This document shows, piece by piece, positions 35,566 through 44,271 of a stretch of 64,000 bases of DNA; the first letter of the stretch is position 1, and each line of letters opens with the position of its first letter. A model generated the notes under the pieces. That model was not told the origin of the DNA and searched no databases. It saw only the letters and a program-made list of their open reading frames with translations. The stretch spans positions 16,071 to 80,070 of the forward strand of contig CANQDL010000001.1 in NCBI GenBank assembly GCA_947591105.1, in the 5' to 3' direction. Origin of the DNA: an uncultured Oscillospiraceae bacterium (GTDB taxonomy: Bacteria; Bacillota; Clostridia; Oscillospirales; Oscillospiraceae). The position numbers and the translations under genes were made by a program.

Positions 35566-35939
35566 TGAAGGCCGGGGAGCGGGACGCCGCCGGGGAAGGC
35601 ATAGAGGAGGACAGCATCCGGGAGGAAATAAAGGAGGCGTTCCGCCGGTTAATGACTGCGGACATGGAGAAAACCGCGGAAGAGGTGGCGAAGGTATGCG
35701 CGGAGTACGGCATGACGGCGGCGGAGCTCATGGGGCTGGTAAAGGGATGCGGGTACAGCCTGGAGGGAACGATGCACGAACTCATGGAAAAGGCCGGGGT
35801 GTTCGCCAAGAATCGCCGGGGGCCAACGGGATTTGAGGGGAAGCACCCACCGATGGACACGCGCCCGAAGTACACTCCCACGGACAGAACGGGCGGGAGG
35901 AAAAAGAAACACGGGCGCGAGAAAGGGAGAAAGCTATGA
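35562..35939 (+). CDS. Hypothetical phage protein
   Basis: ATGA overlap, charged C-terminus. Confidence 0.55.
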   Translation: MMKAGERDAAGEGIEEDSIREEIKEAFRRLMTADMEKTAEEVAKVCAEYGMTAAELMGLVKGCGYSLEGTMHELMEKAGVFAKNRRGPTGFEGKHPPMDTRPKYTPTDRTGGRKKKHGREKGRKL

Positions 35940-36685
35940 ACAGAGAGATCAAGACGCTCATGGATGCGGCGGAGATATGCGGAGAGAGGCACAACCAGGC
36001 GGCGGAGGATGTGAATTATCACCCATGCGTCGGATGCCCTTTAAGGGGAGTGACGTGCGCGGAGATCACCGCCGGGAAGCCGGGAGCCACCGCCATGATC
36101 CAGAGGTTTTGGGTGGTGGACACGCTTCGGAAGGCCGCCGAGGCCGGCGCTGAAGGCGGGAAGATGACCACAGACGAAGCGTGGGCGAACCTGTCAGCAC
36201 GGACGAAGAAGTACGCCCTGGAGAACGGGTTCACGCCCGAAGATATAGCGGCGGATGTTATGGCGTTTGAAGCCCTTCGGAAGATGGGCCAGGCGGAAAA
36301 GGCGTGGGACGGCGACACGCTGGGGACGGAGATCGTGTGGGAAATGCTGACGAATCCGAACCTGGAAAAGAAGGGGCCTGTCAAGGTGTACCTCGCCGGG
36401 CCGATGACTGGGAACCCGGAGAGCGGGAAACAATTCGCCGCCGCCGAGCGGGTCCGCGGCCTACGGTGCGCCCGGTTCGTGGTGCTGAATCCGCGGGAGT
36501 TGCCGGATGGGATGTCCCGGGCGGAGTATATGCGGATATGCTTCGCCATGATAGACACGGCGGACATCGTGCTATTCCTGGATGGCTGGGAGAAATCCGC
36601 AGGGGCACAGGTGGAGAGGGCATACTGTGACTATATCGGGAAGCCGGTTATCAAGATGCCGGCGGAAAGGGATGGGGCCGTATGA
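35936..36685 (+). CDS. DUF4406-like (nucleoside 2-deoxyribosyltransferase-like) domain protein
   Basis: C-terminal VKVYLAGPMTGNPESGKQFAAAERVRGL...VLNPRELPDGMSRAEYMRICFAMIDTADIVLFLDGWEKSAGAQVERAYCDYIGKPV. Confidence 0.8.
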   Translation: MNREIKTLMDAAEICGERHNQAAEDVNYHPCVGCPLRGVTCAEITAGKPGATAMIQRFWVVDTLRKAAEAGAEGGKMTTDEAWANLSARTKKYALENGFTPEDIAADVMAFEALRKMGQAEKAWDGDTLGTEIVWEMLTNPNLEKKGPVKVYLAGPMTGNPESGKQFAAAERVRGLRCARFVVLNPRELPDGMSRAEYMRICFAMIDTADIVLFLDGWEKSAGAQVERAYCDYIGKPVIKMPAERDGAV

Positions 36686-37089
36686 CCTGGGCCGGAGATC
36701 ACAGGAAGAAGTGGACGCCGGAAGAGCGGGCCGCGATCCATGGAAAGACCGGCGGACGGTGCGCCTATTGCGGAGAGCCGATCACCATCCGGGGGATGCA
36801 GGTGGATCACGTTATCCCGATGGAGTTTTACCGGGTGTATGCCGCCGAGGGGAAGGATCTGAACGACGTGGACAACCTTCTCCCGGCCTGTAAAAGCTGT
36901 AACAATTACAAGAGGTCTCTGACGCTGGACAAGTTCCGCCTGGCCCTGGAGAGGATGCCGATGGTGCTGGCACGGGACAGTGTTACATACAGGATCGCCG
37001 CCCGGTTCGGGCTGGTGATCCCAGCGCCTCACGCGGTCAAATTCTACTTCGAGCAGATGCAGGAAGGAGCGGGCCATGACGATCCGTGA
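36682..37089 (+). CDS. HNH endonuclease
   Basis: GGRCAYCGEPITIRGMQVDHVIPMEFY...DVDNLLPACKSCNNYKRSLTLDKFR. Confidence 0.88.
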   Translation: MTWAGDHRKKWTPEERAAIHGKTGGRCAYCGEPITIRGMQVDHVIPMEFYRVYAAEGKDLNDVDNLLPACKSCNNYKRSLTLDKFRLALERMPMVLARDSVTYRIAARFGLVIPAPHAVKFYFEQMQEGAGHDDP

Positions 37090-37444
37090 GGCGATAAAGG
37101 AGGGCATGGCGAGCCTAAACGCCCCGATGGCGGAGACCGTACAGATAAGCCGGGAGGCGCTGGCCCACATACTGGAACACGCAGAGATGGACCTGATCCC
37201 TGACTTTGAACAGGAGGCCAGGATCATGTACAACCGCCGGATGCTTTGCGAGGAACGCTCGCGGAAGGAGCTCGCCGCCAGGGTGCGGGGTGGCCCGAAG
37301 TGTGGGCCGAGTTGTCCCCTGCATATTCTCCGCCATGACAGGATGACGTGTCGGGATGTGATATTGGAGGATCCGGACAAGTCGGAGGAGATACTGAAAT
37401 CCGCCGGATATTGGGGAGAGGTTCCGTATGAATACGGCCTATAA
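37076..37444 (+). CDS. Hypothetical phage protein
   Basis: 122-aa ORF overlapping neighbours. Confidence 0.5.
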   Translation: MTIREAIKEGMASLNAPMAETVQISREALAHILEHAEMDLIPDFEQEARIMYNRRMLCEERSRKELAARVRGGPKCGPSCPLHILRHDRMTCRDVILEDPDKSEEILKSAGYWGEVPYEYGL

Positions 37445-38444
37445 CATGGACTGCATGGAGGCCATGAAAGCTATGCCTGACAAGTTCTTTGACCTCGCTG
37501 TTGTAGACCCGCCGTATGGTCTCGGAAAGAAACTTTTGCGTGGAGGGAACACAGGCGTCGCAAAATTCAAAGACCAATATGCTGAAAACGAGTGGGATGA
37601 TGAAAGACCGCCTAAAGAGTATTTCGACCAGCTTTTCCGTGTTTCCAAGAATCAGGTAATATGGGGCGCAAATTATTTCATTGACTATCTCCGCCCGTCA
37701 AGAGGCATTATCGCATGGGACAAGAATCTAGGCGAGCCTCTTAATTTCAGTCATTGGGAAATGGCATGGACATCCTTTGATTGCATAGCGAGAAAGGTGA
37801 CAATCAGGAGTAATACGGGAGACAGAATCCATCCAACGCAAAAGCCGGTGGCGCTATACCGCTGGATATTCCAGCATTACGCCCGCCCGGGAGATAAGAT
37901 ACTGGACACACACCTGGGGAGCGGATCCAGCCGGATCGCGGCCCATGAGGCCGGGCTGGACTTCATGGGCTTCGAGATAGACCCGGATTATTTTGCCGGG
38001 GCGCTGGAGCGGTACGAGGCCGCCGAGGCGCAGATGTCGATGTTTGTCCAGACCGCCGAGCGGGAGCCGCCGTTTGAAGAGATCGCCAGGGCCTGGGCGG
38101 TGACGCGGGGGGTAGCCTTCGGAAGAGGATACACCGCCGGCGCGAAAAGGCTGATCGGAGGGGGCCGTGGCTGGCCCCTTCCCATGAACCTTTTCACACC
38201 TATACATTATTTAATATGCGCGTGCGCGTGTATTTTTTCCGGCTTGGTAAGGGCGGGATTTAGGCGCAAGGGGGAAAATCATGGAAAAGACAGAGTGGTA
38301 CATCCGGGAGTACAAGTGTGCAAACGGGGTTTGTGTCAAGACGAAGTTCCCGGCCACCAGGGACGACGGGATCAGAATTGGGTCCCGTCGTTACCAGCGG
38401 GAACTTCGGCGGGCAGAAAAGAACGCCACGGAGGCAAAGCATGA
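37428..38444 (+). CDS. Site-specific DNA (N6-adenine) methyltransferase, beta-type; the C-terminal roughly 100 aa of the ORF is probably not part of the domain
   Basis: DLAVVDPPYGLGKK (DPPY), HPTQKPVALYRWIF, DTHLGSGSSRIAAHEAGLDFMGFEIDPDYFAGALERY. Confidence 0.9.
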   Translation: MNTAYNMDCMEAMKAMPDKFFDLAVVDPPYGLGKKLLRGGNTGVAKFKDQYAENEWDDERPPKEYFDQLFRVSKNQVIWGANYFIDYLRPSRGIIAWDKNLGEPLNFSHWEMAWTSFDCIARKVTIRSNTGDRIHPTQKPVALYRWIFQHYARPGDKILDTHLGSGSSRIAAHEAGLDFMGFEIDPDYFAGALERYEAAEAQMSMFVQTAEREPPFEEIARAWAVTRGVAFGRGYTAGAKRLIGGGRGWPLPMNLFTPIHYLICACACIFSGLVRAGFRRKGENHGKDRVVHPGVQVCKRGLCQDEVPGHQGRRDQNWVPSLPAGTSAGRKERHGGKA

Positions 38445-39129
38445 GGCCGCCCGGTCTCTTAACAACAACTTCCTCGCCGGGGTGGATAAATACCTGGGGA
38501 TGGATTACGACGATAAAGCCATGGCGAGGCTATGCCGGAGAATAGGCATCCCCGAGGAAGATATACCAGCCTTCCTCCATGCGGCCCTGGAAGAGAAGAA
38601 CGAGGCCGCCCGGATGGCGCTGTACCTGTCAGCGGATAAAGAGTTTGAGAATTTTATCGACCGGGCAAGGAGGGCCTGTGCAGCCGCCGGTGTGGAGTTC
38701 CGCTATTTTTGGGTGACGAGCGACCTTGACGGACACAGCCTCCAGCCGGTCCGAGTGCATCATCATATGGTCGCGAACAAGGAGGCGGCGGAGATATGCG
38801 CCGCGAAGTGGAACGCCGGGGAGACATGGGACAAGAAACTATATGGCGCACACCACGGGGATTTGACGGAACTGGCGGAGTACATGATCTCCCAGGTTAG
38901 GAGCATACCGGGAAAGAAGCGGTATCACCCGAGCCGGACGCTGAAGAAGCCGAAGCCGACGAAGCCGATCAAGGCCAGGAACCCGGCGGCGGAGTTGCGT
39001 GTCCCGAAGGGGTGCGAGCTCATATGGCGGTCAGAGAACTATGCGGGCCGCCCGCAGCAGCTTCGATATTACAGACCGTCAGGCAGCGGAACGAGGGGGG
39101 GAGAAGATGATGAAGATGAAGGCGACTGA
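38281..39129 (+). CDS. HUH-type rolling-circle replication-associated protein
   Basis: PVRVHHHMVANKEAAEICAAKWNAGE HUH-like motif, downstream LAEYMISQVRSIPGKKRYHPSRTLKKPKP. Confidence 0.7.
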   Translation: MEKTEWYIREYKCANGVCVKTKFPATRDDGIRIGSRRYQRELRRAEKNATEAKHEAARSLNNNFLAGVDKYLGMDYDDKAMARLCRRIGIPEEDIPAFLHAALEEKNEAARMALYLSADKEFENFIDRARRACAAAGVEFRYFWVTSDLDGHSLQPVRVHHHMVANKEAAEICAAKWNAGETWDKKLYGAHHGDLTELAEYMISQVRSIPGKKRYHPSRTLKKPKPTKPIKARNPAAELRVPKGCELIWRSENYAGRPQQLRYYRPSGSGTRGGEDDEDEGD

Positions 39130-39316
39130 ACAGGAGGACCAGCGCCCGGGCGTGGAGATAATCCGGGAAGCCCTGGGGGACGTGAAGAAACTGGTCGAGA
39201 TCGTGGGCCGGGACTGTCCGCGGGGTCATAGGCCCGGGGCGGATTGCTACCTGACGAACTGTAAAGAGTGCTGGATGGCATGGCTGGAAGGCCGGGAAAG
39301 GAGGGCGGAAGAATGA
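39107..39316 (+). CDS. Hypothetical phage protein
   Basis: Small ORF overlapping the rep stop; CPRGHRPGADCYLTNCKECWMAWLEG. Confidence 0.5.
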   Translation: MMKMKATEQEDQRPGVEIIREALGDVKKLVEIVGRDCPRGHRPGADCYLTNCKECWMAWLEGRERRAEE

Positions 39317-39732
39317 GCAAAGACAGGGATGGATGGCGGTCGTATATGAAGAAGATGATAAGAAAATTCCCGGGTCGTGCCAGGGAACTGAACGACCTCC
39401 AGAGCGTACAGATCACAGCGAAGTATAACAGCGAGCCGAAGGGCGGCGGTGAAGCGCGGACAACGGAGAACATAGCGTTGCGCCAGCTTCCACCGTTAGA
39501 TCAAGAGGAGTATGATGCCGTTCGGCGGGCTCTGGATGCGGTGCAGATGAAGATGGATGGCCCGCAGAGGTTGATGATGATCCGGCTGGTGTACTGGGAG
39601 GAAGTTTACAATCTGAAGGAGGCTTGCGATGTGATCGGGTGCTCATACTCAACCATCAAGCGATGGAATGTGGAATTGATTAACTCTGTGGCGAGGAACT
39701 TCGGGCCATTCAAGGGCTTGTTGGAAATATGA
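39313..39732 (+). CDS. ArpU/sigma-like phage late transcription regulator
   Basis: RLVYWEEVYNLKEACDVIGCSYSTIKRWNVELINSVARNFG sigma-region-4-like HTH, just upstream of packaging genes. Confidence 0.7.
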   Translation: MSKDRDGWRSYMKKMIRKFPGRARELNDLQSVQITAKYNSEPKGGGEARTTENIALRQLPPLDQEEYDAVRRALDAVQMKMDGPQRLMMIRLVYWEEVYNLKEACDVIGCSYSTIKRWNVELINSVARNFGPFKGLLEI

Positions 39733-39843
39733 GCCTTATGAGCCAACAATCCGTGCTATTATGATACCGTGAAGAAATCGGGACAGGCGCGGAGCGATCC
39801 ACCGCCTGTCCCGTCTGCATCGGAGGCCGGGAAGGAGCACAGG

Positions 39844-40167
39844 ATGGCGAGGCCATTTGCGGAAGCGTTCTATAATTCGGCAGCCTGGCGGAAGTGCAGG
39901 ACGGCGTACATCAACCGGCGGATAGCGATTGATGGCGGCCTGTGCGAAGTCTGTCACCGGGAACTGGGCTATATTGTCCACCACAAGATATGGCTGACCG
40001 AAGAGAACATCAACGATCCAGAGGTCACACTGAACGCGGACAACCTCCGCTTCGAGTGCCTTCAATGTCATAACCTGGAGGAGCCAGACGGCGGGAGGAA
40101 AACCGCCGGGCGGGAGAATCAATACACATTCGACGCGGACGGGCAGATCGTCCCACTCCCCCCCTAA
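39844..40167 (+). CDS. HNH endonuclease adjacent to terminase
   Basis: CEVCHRELGYIVHHKIWLTEENINDPEVTLNADNLRFECLQCHN. Confidence 0.9.
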   Translation: MARPFAEAFYNSAAWRKCRTAYINRRIAIDGGLCEVCHRELGYIVHHKIWLTEENINDPEVTLNADNLRFECLQCHNLEEPDGGRKTAGRENQYTFDADGQIVPLPP

Positions 40168-40278
40168 AACGAAATCGCCCCCGCCGCTTGGACACCACGG
40201 CGCCCCTTACAAAAAACACACAGGCCGCGTGTATGACCCCCTCCCCATTTTATTTTCAAAGAGCGGAGGCTGAAAAAG

Positions 40279-40647
40279 ATGCCGAAAAAGACCAAAATAA
40301 ACCGCATAAAGGACGAGAAGGCCAGACTTGAGTACATTTTTTTGGAAATCAAAGGGGAGAAGAAAGCGGTCACGGAAGGGCTGATCGAGCGGGCCTCCTT
40401 CATGCGGGTGGAACTGGAGGAAATGGAAATCGACCTCCGGGAAAACGGGTACACGGAGGAATTTTCCCAGGGGAATCAAGAGCCGTATGACCGCCTCCGG
40501 CCTATTGTGAACGCATACAACACCATGAACGCCAACTATCAGAAAATCATCCGGCAGTTGACAGACCTACTCCCCAAAGACCCGCCGGCTGACCCGGAAG
40601 GGGGCGGAGATGGCTTTGAGAACTTTGTCTCCGGGCGGCAGAATTAA
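40279..40647 (+). CDS. Terminase small subunit (P27-like)
   Basis: Position before the large terminase; NRIKDEKARLEYIFLEI...YDRLRPIVNAYNTMNANYQKIIRQLTDLLP. Confidence 0.75.
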   Translation: MPKKTKINRIKDEKARLEYIFLEIKGEKKAVTEGLIERASFMRVELEEMEIDLRENGYTEEFSQGNQEPYDRLRPIVNAYNTMNANYQKIIRQLTDLLPKDPPADPEGGGDGFENFVSGRQN

Positions 40648-42322
40648 ATATGCCGCGGACTATAACCCGATCCTGGAATACTGGGAACAGATTGAGAGCG
40701 GGAAGATAGAGGTCTCCCGGAAGGTTAGGACGCTGTATAAGAAGCTGGCCCATGACGTAAGGAACCCGGGCCGGTGGCATTATTCGGTGAACCGGGCGAA
40801 TCATGTGCTGGAGTTCGCGGAGAACTTTTGCCGACAGTCAAAGGGGAAATACGGCGGGCAGCTTGTCCGCCTCATGCTGTGGGAGAAGGCGCTACTGGCG
40901 GCGGCCTTCGGTTTTATCGACGGCGAGGGCCGGCGGAAGTATCAGTTTGTCCTCCTGATCGTCGGAAAGAAGAACGGGAAATCACTCCTGGCGTCCATCG
41001 TCGGACTGTATATGCAGGTGGCGGATGGTGAGCCTGGCCCCGAGTGCTATGCGGTGGCGACGAAGAAGGATCAGGCGAAGATCGTGTGGGGCGAGGCCAG
41101 GAGGATGGTGAATAAGTCTCCAACGCTAAAGCGGCGGATCAAGCCGCTGGTGGCGGAGATGGTGAGCAATTTTAACGATGGGACATTCAAGCCCCTGGCG
41201 TCCGATAAGGACACCATGGACGGGCTGAATGTCCATTGTGCTTTACTGGACGAGTTGCACCAATGGAAGAACGGGCGGGCGCTGTACGACATCGTGGTGG
41301 ACGGCATGATCGCCCGGGAACAGCCGATGGCCTTTATGACATCGACCGCCGGAACTATCCGGGAGGACCTCTACGACGAACTGTATGAAGAGGCCACGAT
41401 GATAATAAACGGCTACGAGGATCCGCAAGGGTACACGGATGACCGCTTCCTCCCGGTGATCTATGAGCTCGACGCCCGGGAAGAGTGGACGGTCGAAGAG
41501 TGCTGGATCAAGGCGAACCCCTCCCTGGGGGAAGTCAAGTCAGCGGCGGCCCTCCGGGAGAAGGTCAACAAGGCGAAGAAAAACCCGCAGCTTGTCAAAA
41601 ACCTGGTATGCAAGGAGTTCAACATCCGGGAGACAACGAGCGAGGCGTGGCTGACCTTCGAGGAATTGAACAACGAGACCCGGTACGACCTGGAGAAGCT
41701 GAAACCAAGGTATGGCATCGGAGGCGCTGACCTGTCCAGCACCACGGACTTGACGGCGGCAAAGGTGATCTTCCAGGTTCCCGATGACCCGAAGATATAT
41801 GTCATGTCGATGTACTGGATGCCGGAGGATTTGGTGGAGGAGCGGTCGAGAGAGGACCGCATCCCCTATGAAAAGTGGATTGAAAAGGGCTATATACGGA
41901 CCTGTCCGGGGAACTCCGTTCATGCGAAGTATGTAACGGAATGGTTTGTGGAGGTCCAGCAAAAGCACGATGTCTATATCCCGTGGGTGGGCTATGACTC
42001 ATGGAGCGCGAAATACTGGGTCGAGGAAATGAAGGGGTATTTTGGAGCCTCGTCGATGATCCCGTTGCAGCAGGGATATAAAACGCTGTCCGCCCCCATG
42101 AAACAGATGGGAGCGGACCTCCGGGCGAAGGTCATAGTCTACGACAATAACCCGGTGGACAAGTGGTGCCTGGCGAACACGTCAAAGGTGGAGGACACGA
42201 ACGGGAATATAAAACCGTTCAAGACGAGCAATCACCGCCGGCGGATAGACGGGACGGCGGCGTTACTTGATGCCTACGCCGTGTTGATGGACAAGCGGGA
42301 CGAATACCACACGATGATTTGA
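40610..42322 (+). CDS. Terminase large subunit
   Basis: LLIVGKKNGKSLLASIVGLYM (Walker A-like), LLDELHQWKN (Walker B), nuclease-domain GGADLSSTTDL. Confidence 0.95.
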   Translation: MALRTLSPGGRIKYAADYNPILEYWEQIESGKIEVSRKVRTLYKKLAHDVRNPGRWHYSVNRANHVLEFAENFCRQSKGKYGGQLVRLMLWEKALLAAAFGFIDGEGRRKYQFVLLIVGKKNGKSLLASIVGLYMQVADGEPGPECYAVATKKDQAKIVWGEARRMVNKSPTLKRRIKPLVAEMVSNFNDGTFKPLASDKDTMDGLNVHCALLDELHQWKNGRALYDIVVDGMIAREQPMAFMTSTAGTIREDLYDELYEEATMIINGYEDPQGYTDDRFLPVIYELDAREEWTVEECWIKANPSLGEVKSAAALREKVNKAKKNPQLVKNLVCKEFNIRETTSEAWLTFEELNNETRYDLEKLKPRYGIGGADLSSTTDLTAAKVIFQVPDDPKIYVMSMYWMPEDLVEERSREDRIPYEKWIEKGYIRTCPGNSVHAKYVTEWFVEVQQKHDVYIPWVGYDSWSAKYWVEEMKGYFGASSMIPLQQGYKTLSAPMKQMGADLRAKVIVYDNNPVDKWCLANTSKVEDTNGNIKPFKTSNHRRRIDGTAALLDAYAVLMDKRDEYHTMI

Positions 42323-42334
42323 GGAGGCGCTGGG

Positions 42335-43495
42335 ATGGGTGCAATAAAAAATTTCCTGGCCAGGTTCGCCCAGGCCAAAACGGTGAGCCGCCTGGAGATG
42401 GTCACGCAGTACGGAGAGGGATATTACGCCTGGAACGGGAAGCTGTACAAGTCCGACATCGTGCGCGAGGCGATCCGCCCGAAGGCCCGGGCAATCGGGA
42501 AGATAGTGGGGAAACACATTCTCACGAAGGAGAACGGGGACATAAAGGTGAACCCCCGGCCCTATATCAAGTTCCTCCTGGAAGAGCCTAACCCGTACAT
42601 GACGGGCCAGATGCTGCAGGAGAAGATGGCGACCCAGTTAATGCTCAACGGCAACGCCTTCGCCCTAGTGGTGCGGGACGATGCCGGCCTCCCGTGTGAG
42701 ATATACCCTATCCCCGCCGGTGCGGCGGAGGCGCTGTATGACGAACACGGGGACCTGCATATCAGGTTTACCTACCTAAACGGGAAAAGCAACACATTCC
42801 TGTATAGCGATTTGATCCACCTCCGCCGGGACTATGCGGAGCGGGACATCTTCGGGGAAAGCCAGGTCGAGGCCCTGGCCCCGGTCATGGAGTGCGTGGG
42901 GACGCTGGATCAGGGGATTATGAAGGCCGTGAAAAACAGCGGCCTCATACGATGGCTTTTGAAGTTCAACACGTCCACCCGCCCGGAGGACGTGAAGGCG
43001 CAGACGAAGCATTTTGTCGATACCTACCTGTCAACGGAGAGCGAGACCATAGGGGCCGCCGGCGTGAACGCGAACGTGGACGCGATCCAGATTGACCCGA
43101 AGGACATTATGCCGAATAAAACGCTGATGAAGGAACTCCGGGATCGGGTCTATGCGTTTTTCAACACCAACGAGAAGATCGTAACATCCTCATTCACGGA
43201 TGACGAGTGGAACGCCTATTTTGAGGCGGAGATCGAGCCGGATATATTGCAGTTCACCAACGCCTGGACCCAGCGCCTATTCTCCCGCCGGGAGCGGGCC
43301 GGGGGGAACAGGATCGTTTTTGAGGCATCCAACCTCCAGTGCGCAAGCATACAAACGAAGCTGGCGCTTGTCTCCATGGTAGACCGGGGGGCGCTGACGC
43401 CGAACGAGTGGAGGGCAACGATGAACCTGGCGCCGGTGGAGGGCGGGGACAAGCCAGTCCGCCGCCTCGATACGGAAGTGGTGGACAAGCCGTGA
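42335..43495 (+). CDS. Phage portal protein (HK97 family)
   Basis: LLEEPNPYMTGQMLQEKMATQLMLNGNAFALVVRD, TDDEWNAYFEAEIEPDILQFTNAWTQRLFS. Confidence 0.93.
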   Translation: MGAIKNFLARFAQAKTVSRLEMVTQYGEGYYAWNGKLYKSDIVREAIRPKARAIGKIVGKHILTKENGDIKVNPRPYIKFLLEEPNPYMTGQMLQEKMATQLMLNGNAFALVVRDDAGLPCEIYPIPAGAAEALYDEHGDLHIRFTYLNGKSNTFLYSDLIHLRRDYAERDIFGESQVEALAPVMECVGTLDQGIMKAVKNSGLIRWLLKFNTSTRPEDVKAQTKHFVDTYLSTESETIGAAGVNANVDAIQIDPKDIMPNKTLMKELRDRVYAFFNTNEKIVTSSFTDDEWNAYFEAEIEPDILQFTNAWTQRLFSRRERAGGNRIVFEASNLQCASIQTKLALVSMVDRGALTPNEWRATMNLAPVEGGDKPVRRLDTEVVDKP

Positions 43496-43533
43496 AGGCT
43501 GGACATAAACGGAAGCGGGAGGAGGTGAGGTAA

Positions 43534-44271
43534 ATGCGTGTATTGCGGATCGTCGGGGTGATATGCCCCGATGACTACGAGTGGTACTACCGCGATTGGC
43601 TGGGTATGTCTTGCACTTGCCCTCATAACGTGCAGGACGCGATCAACGAGGCCGCCGGGGACTTCCTGACCGTGGAGATCAACTCCCCGGGCGGGGAGAT
43701 CAGTTCCGGGGCGGACATCTACACGGCCTTGCGGAAGTACGACGAGGCGAACCCCGGGAAGCTGAAAATACAGATCACGGGACAGGCGTGTTCCGCCGCG
43801 AGCGTTATTGCCATGGCGGGATATTGCGAGATGGCCCCGGTGGCCTTGATGCTCGTCCACAACGTATCACAGGAGGCCCGCGGGAATCACAACGTCATGG
43901 AAAAGGTGGCGGAGGATCTGCGGATCGCGGATGATGCCCTGAGCGACGCATACGTCAGGAAGAGCGGGATGAGCAAGAAAGAAGTCCTCGACATGATGGA
44001 GCGGGAGGCATGGATCACAGCCGTACAGGCGAAGGATTTGAAGCTGATCGACGCGATCATGTTTGAGGGCCAGGACACGGCCTCGCCTATGGCGGCGAGT
44101 CTGTATGATTTGCCGTCCCATGAACAGATGGAAGCCGCCAAAGAGGCGCTGGCAGCCAGGAAGGCGACGGAGGCAGCGGGAGAGCCGCCGTCCCCGGAAG
44201 CCGAGGGCAAAACGGCCAGGGCAAAAGCCCGGCTGAAACTTTTGACGCTGACGAAAGGAGCGAAAAGATGA
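43534..44271 (+). CDS. Head maturation protease, ClpP-like
   Basis: VEINSPGGEISSGADIYTAL, GQACSAASVIAMAGYCEMAPVALMLVHN (Ser/His catalytic regions). Confidence 0.93.
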   Translation: MRVLRIVGVICPDDYEWYYRDWLGMSCTCPHNVQDAINEAAGDFLTVEINSPGGEISSGADIYTALRKYDEANPGKLKIQITGQACSAASVIAMAGYCEMAPVALMLVHNVSQEARGNHNVMEKVAEDLRIADDALSDAYVRKSGMSKKEVLDMMEREAWITAVQAKDLKLIDAIMFEGQDTASPMAASLYDLPSHEQMEAAKEALAARKATEAAGEPPSPEAEGKTARAKARLKLLTLTKGAKR

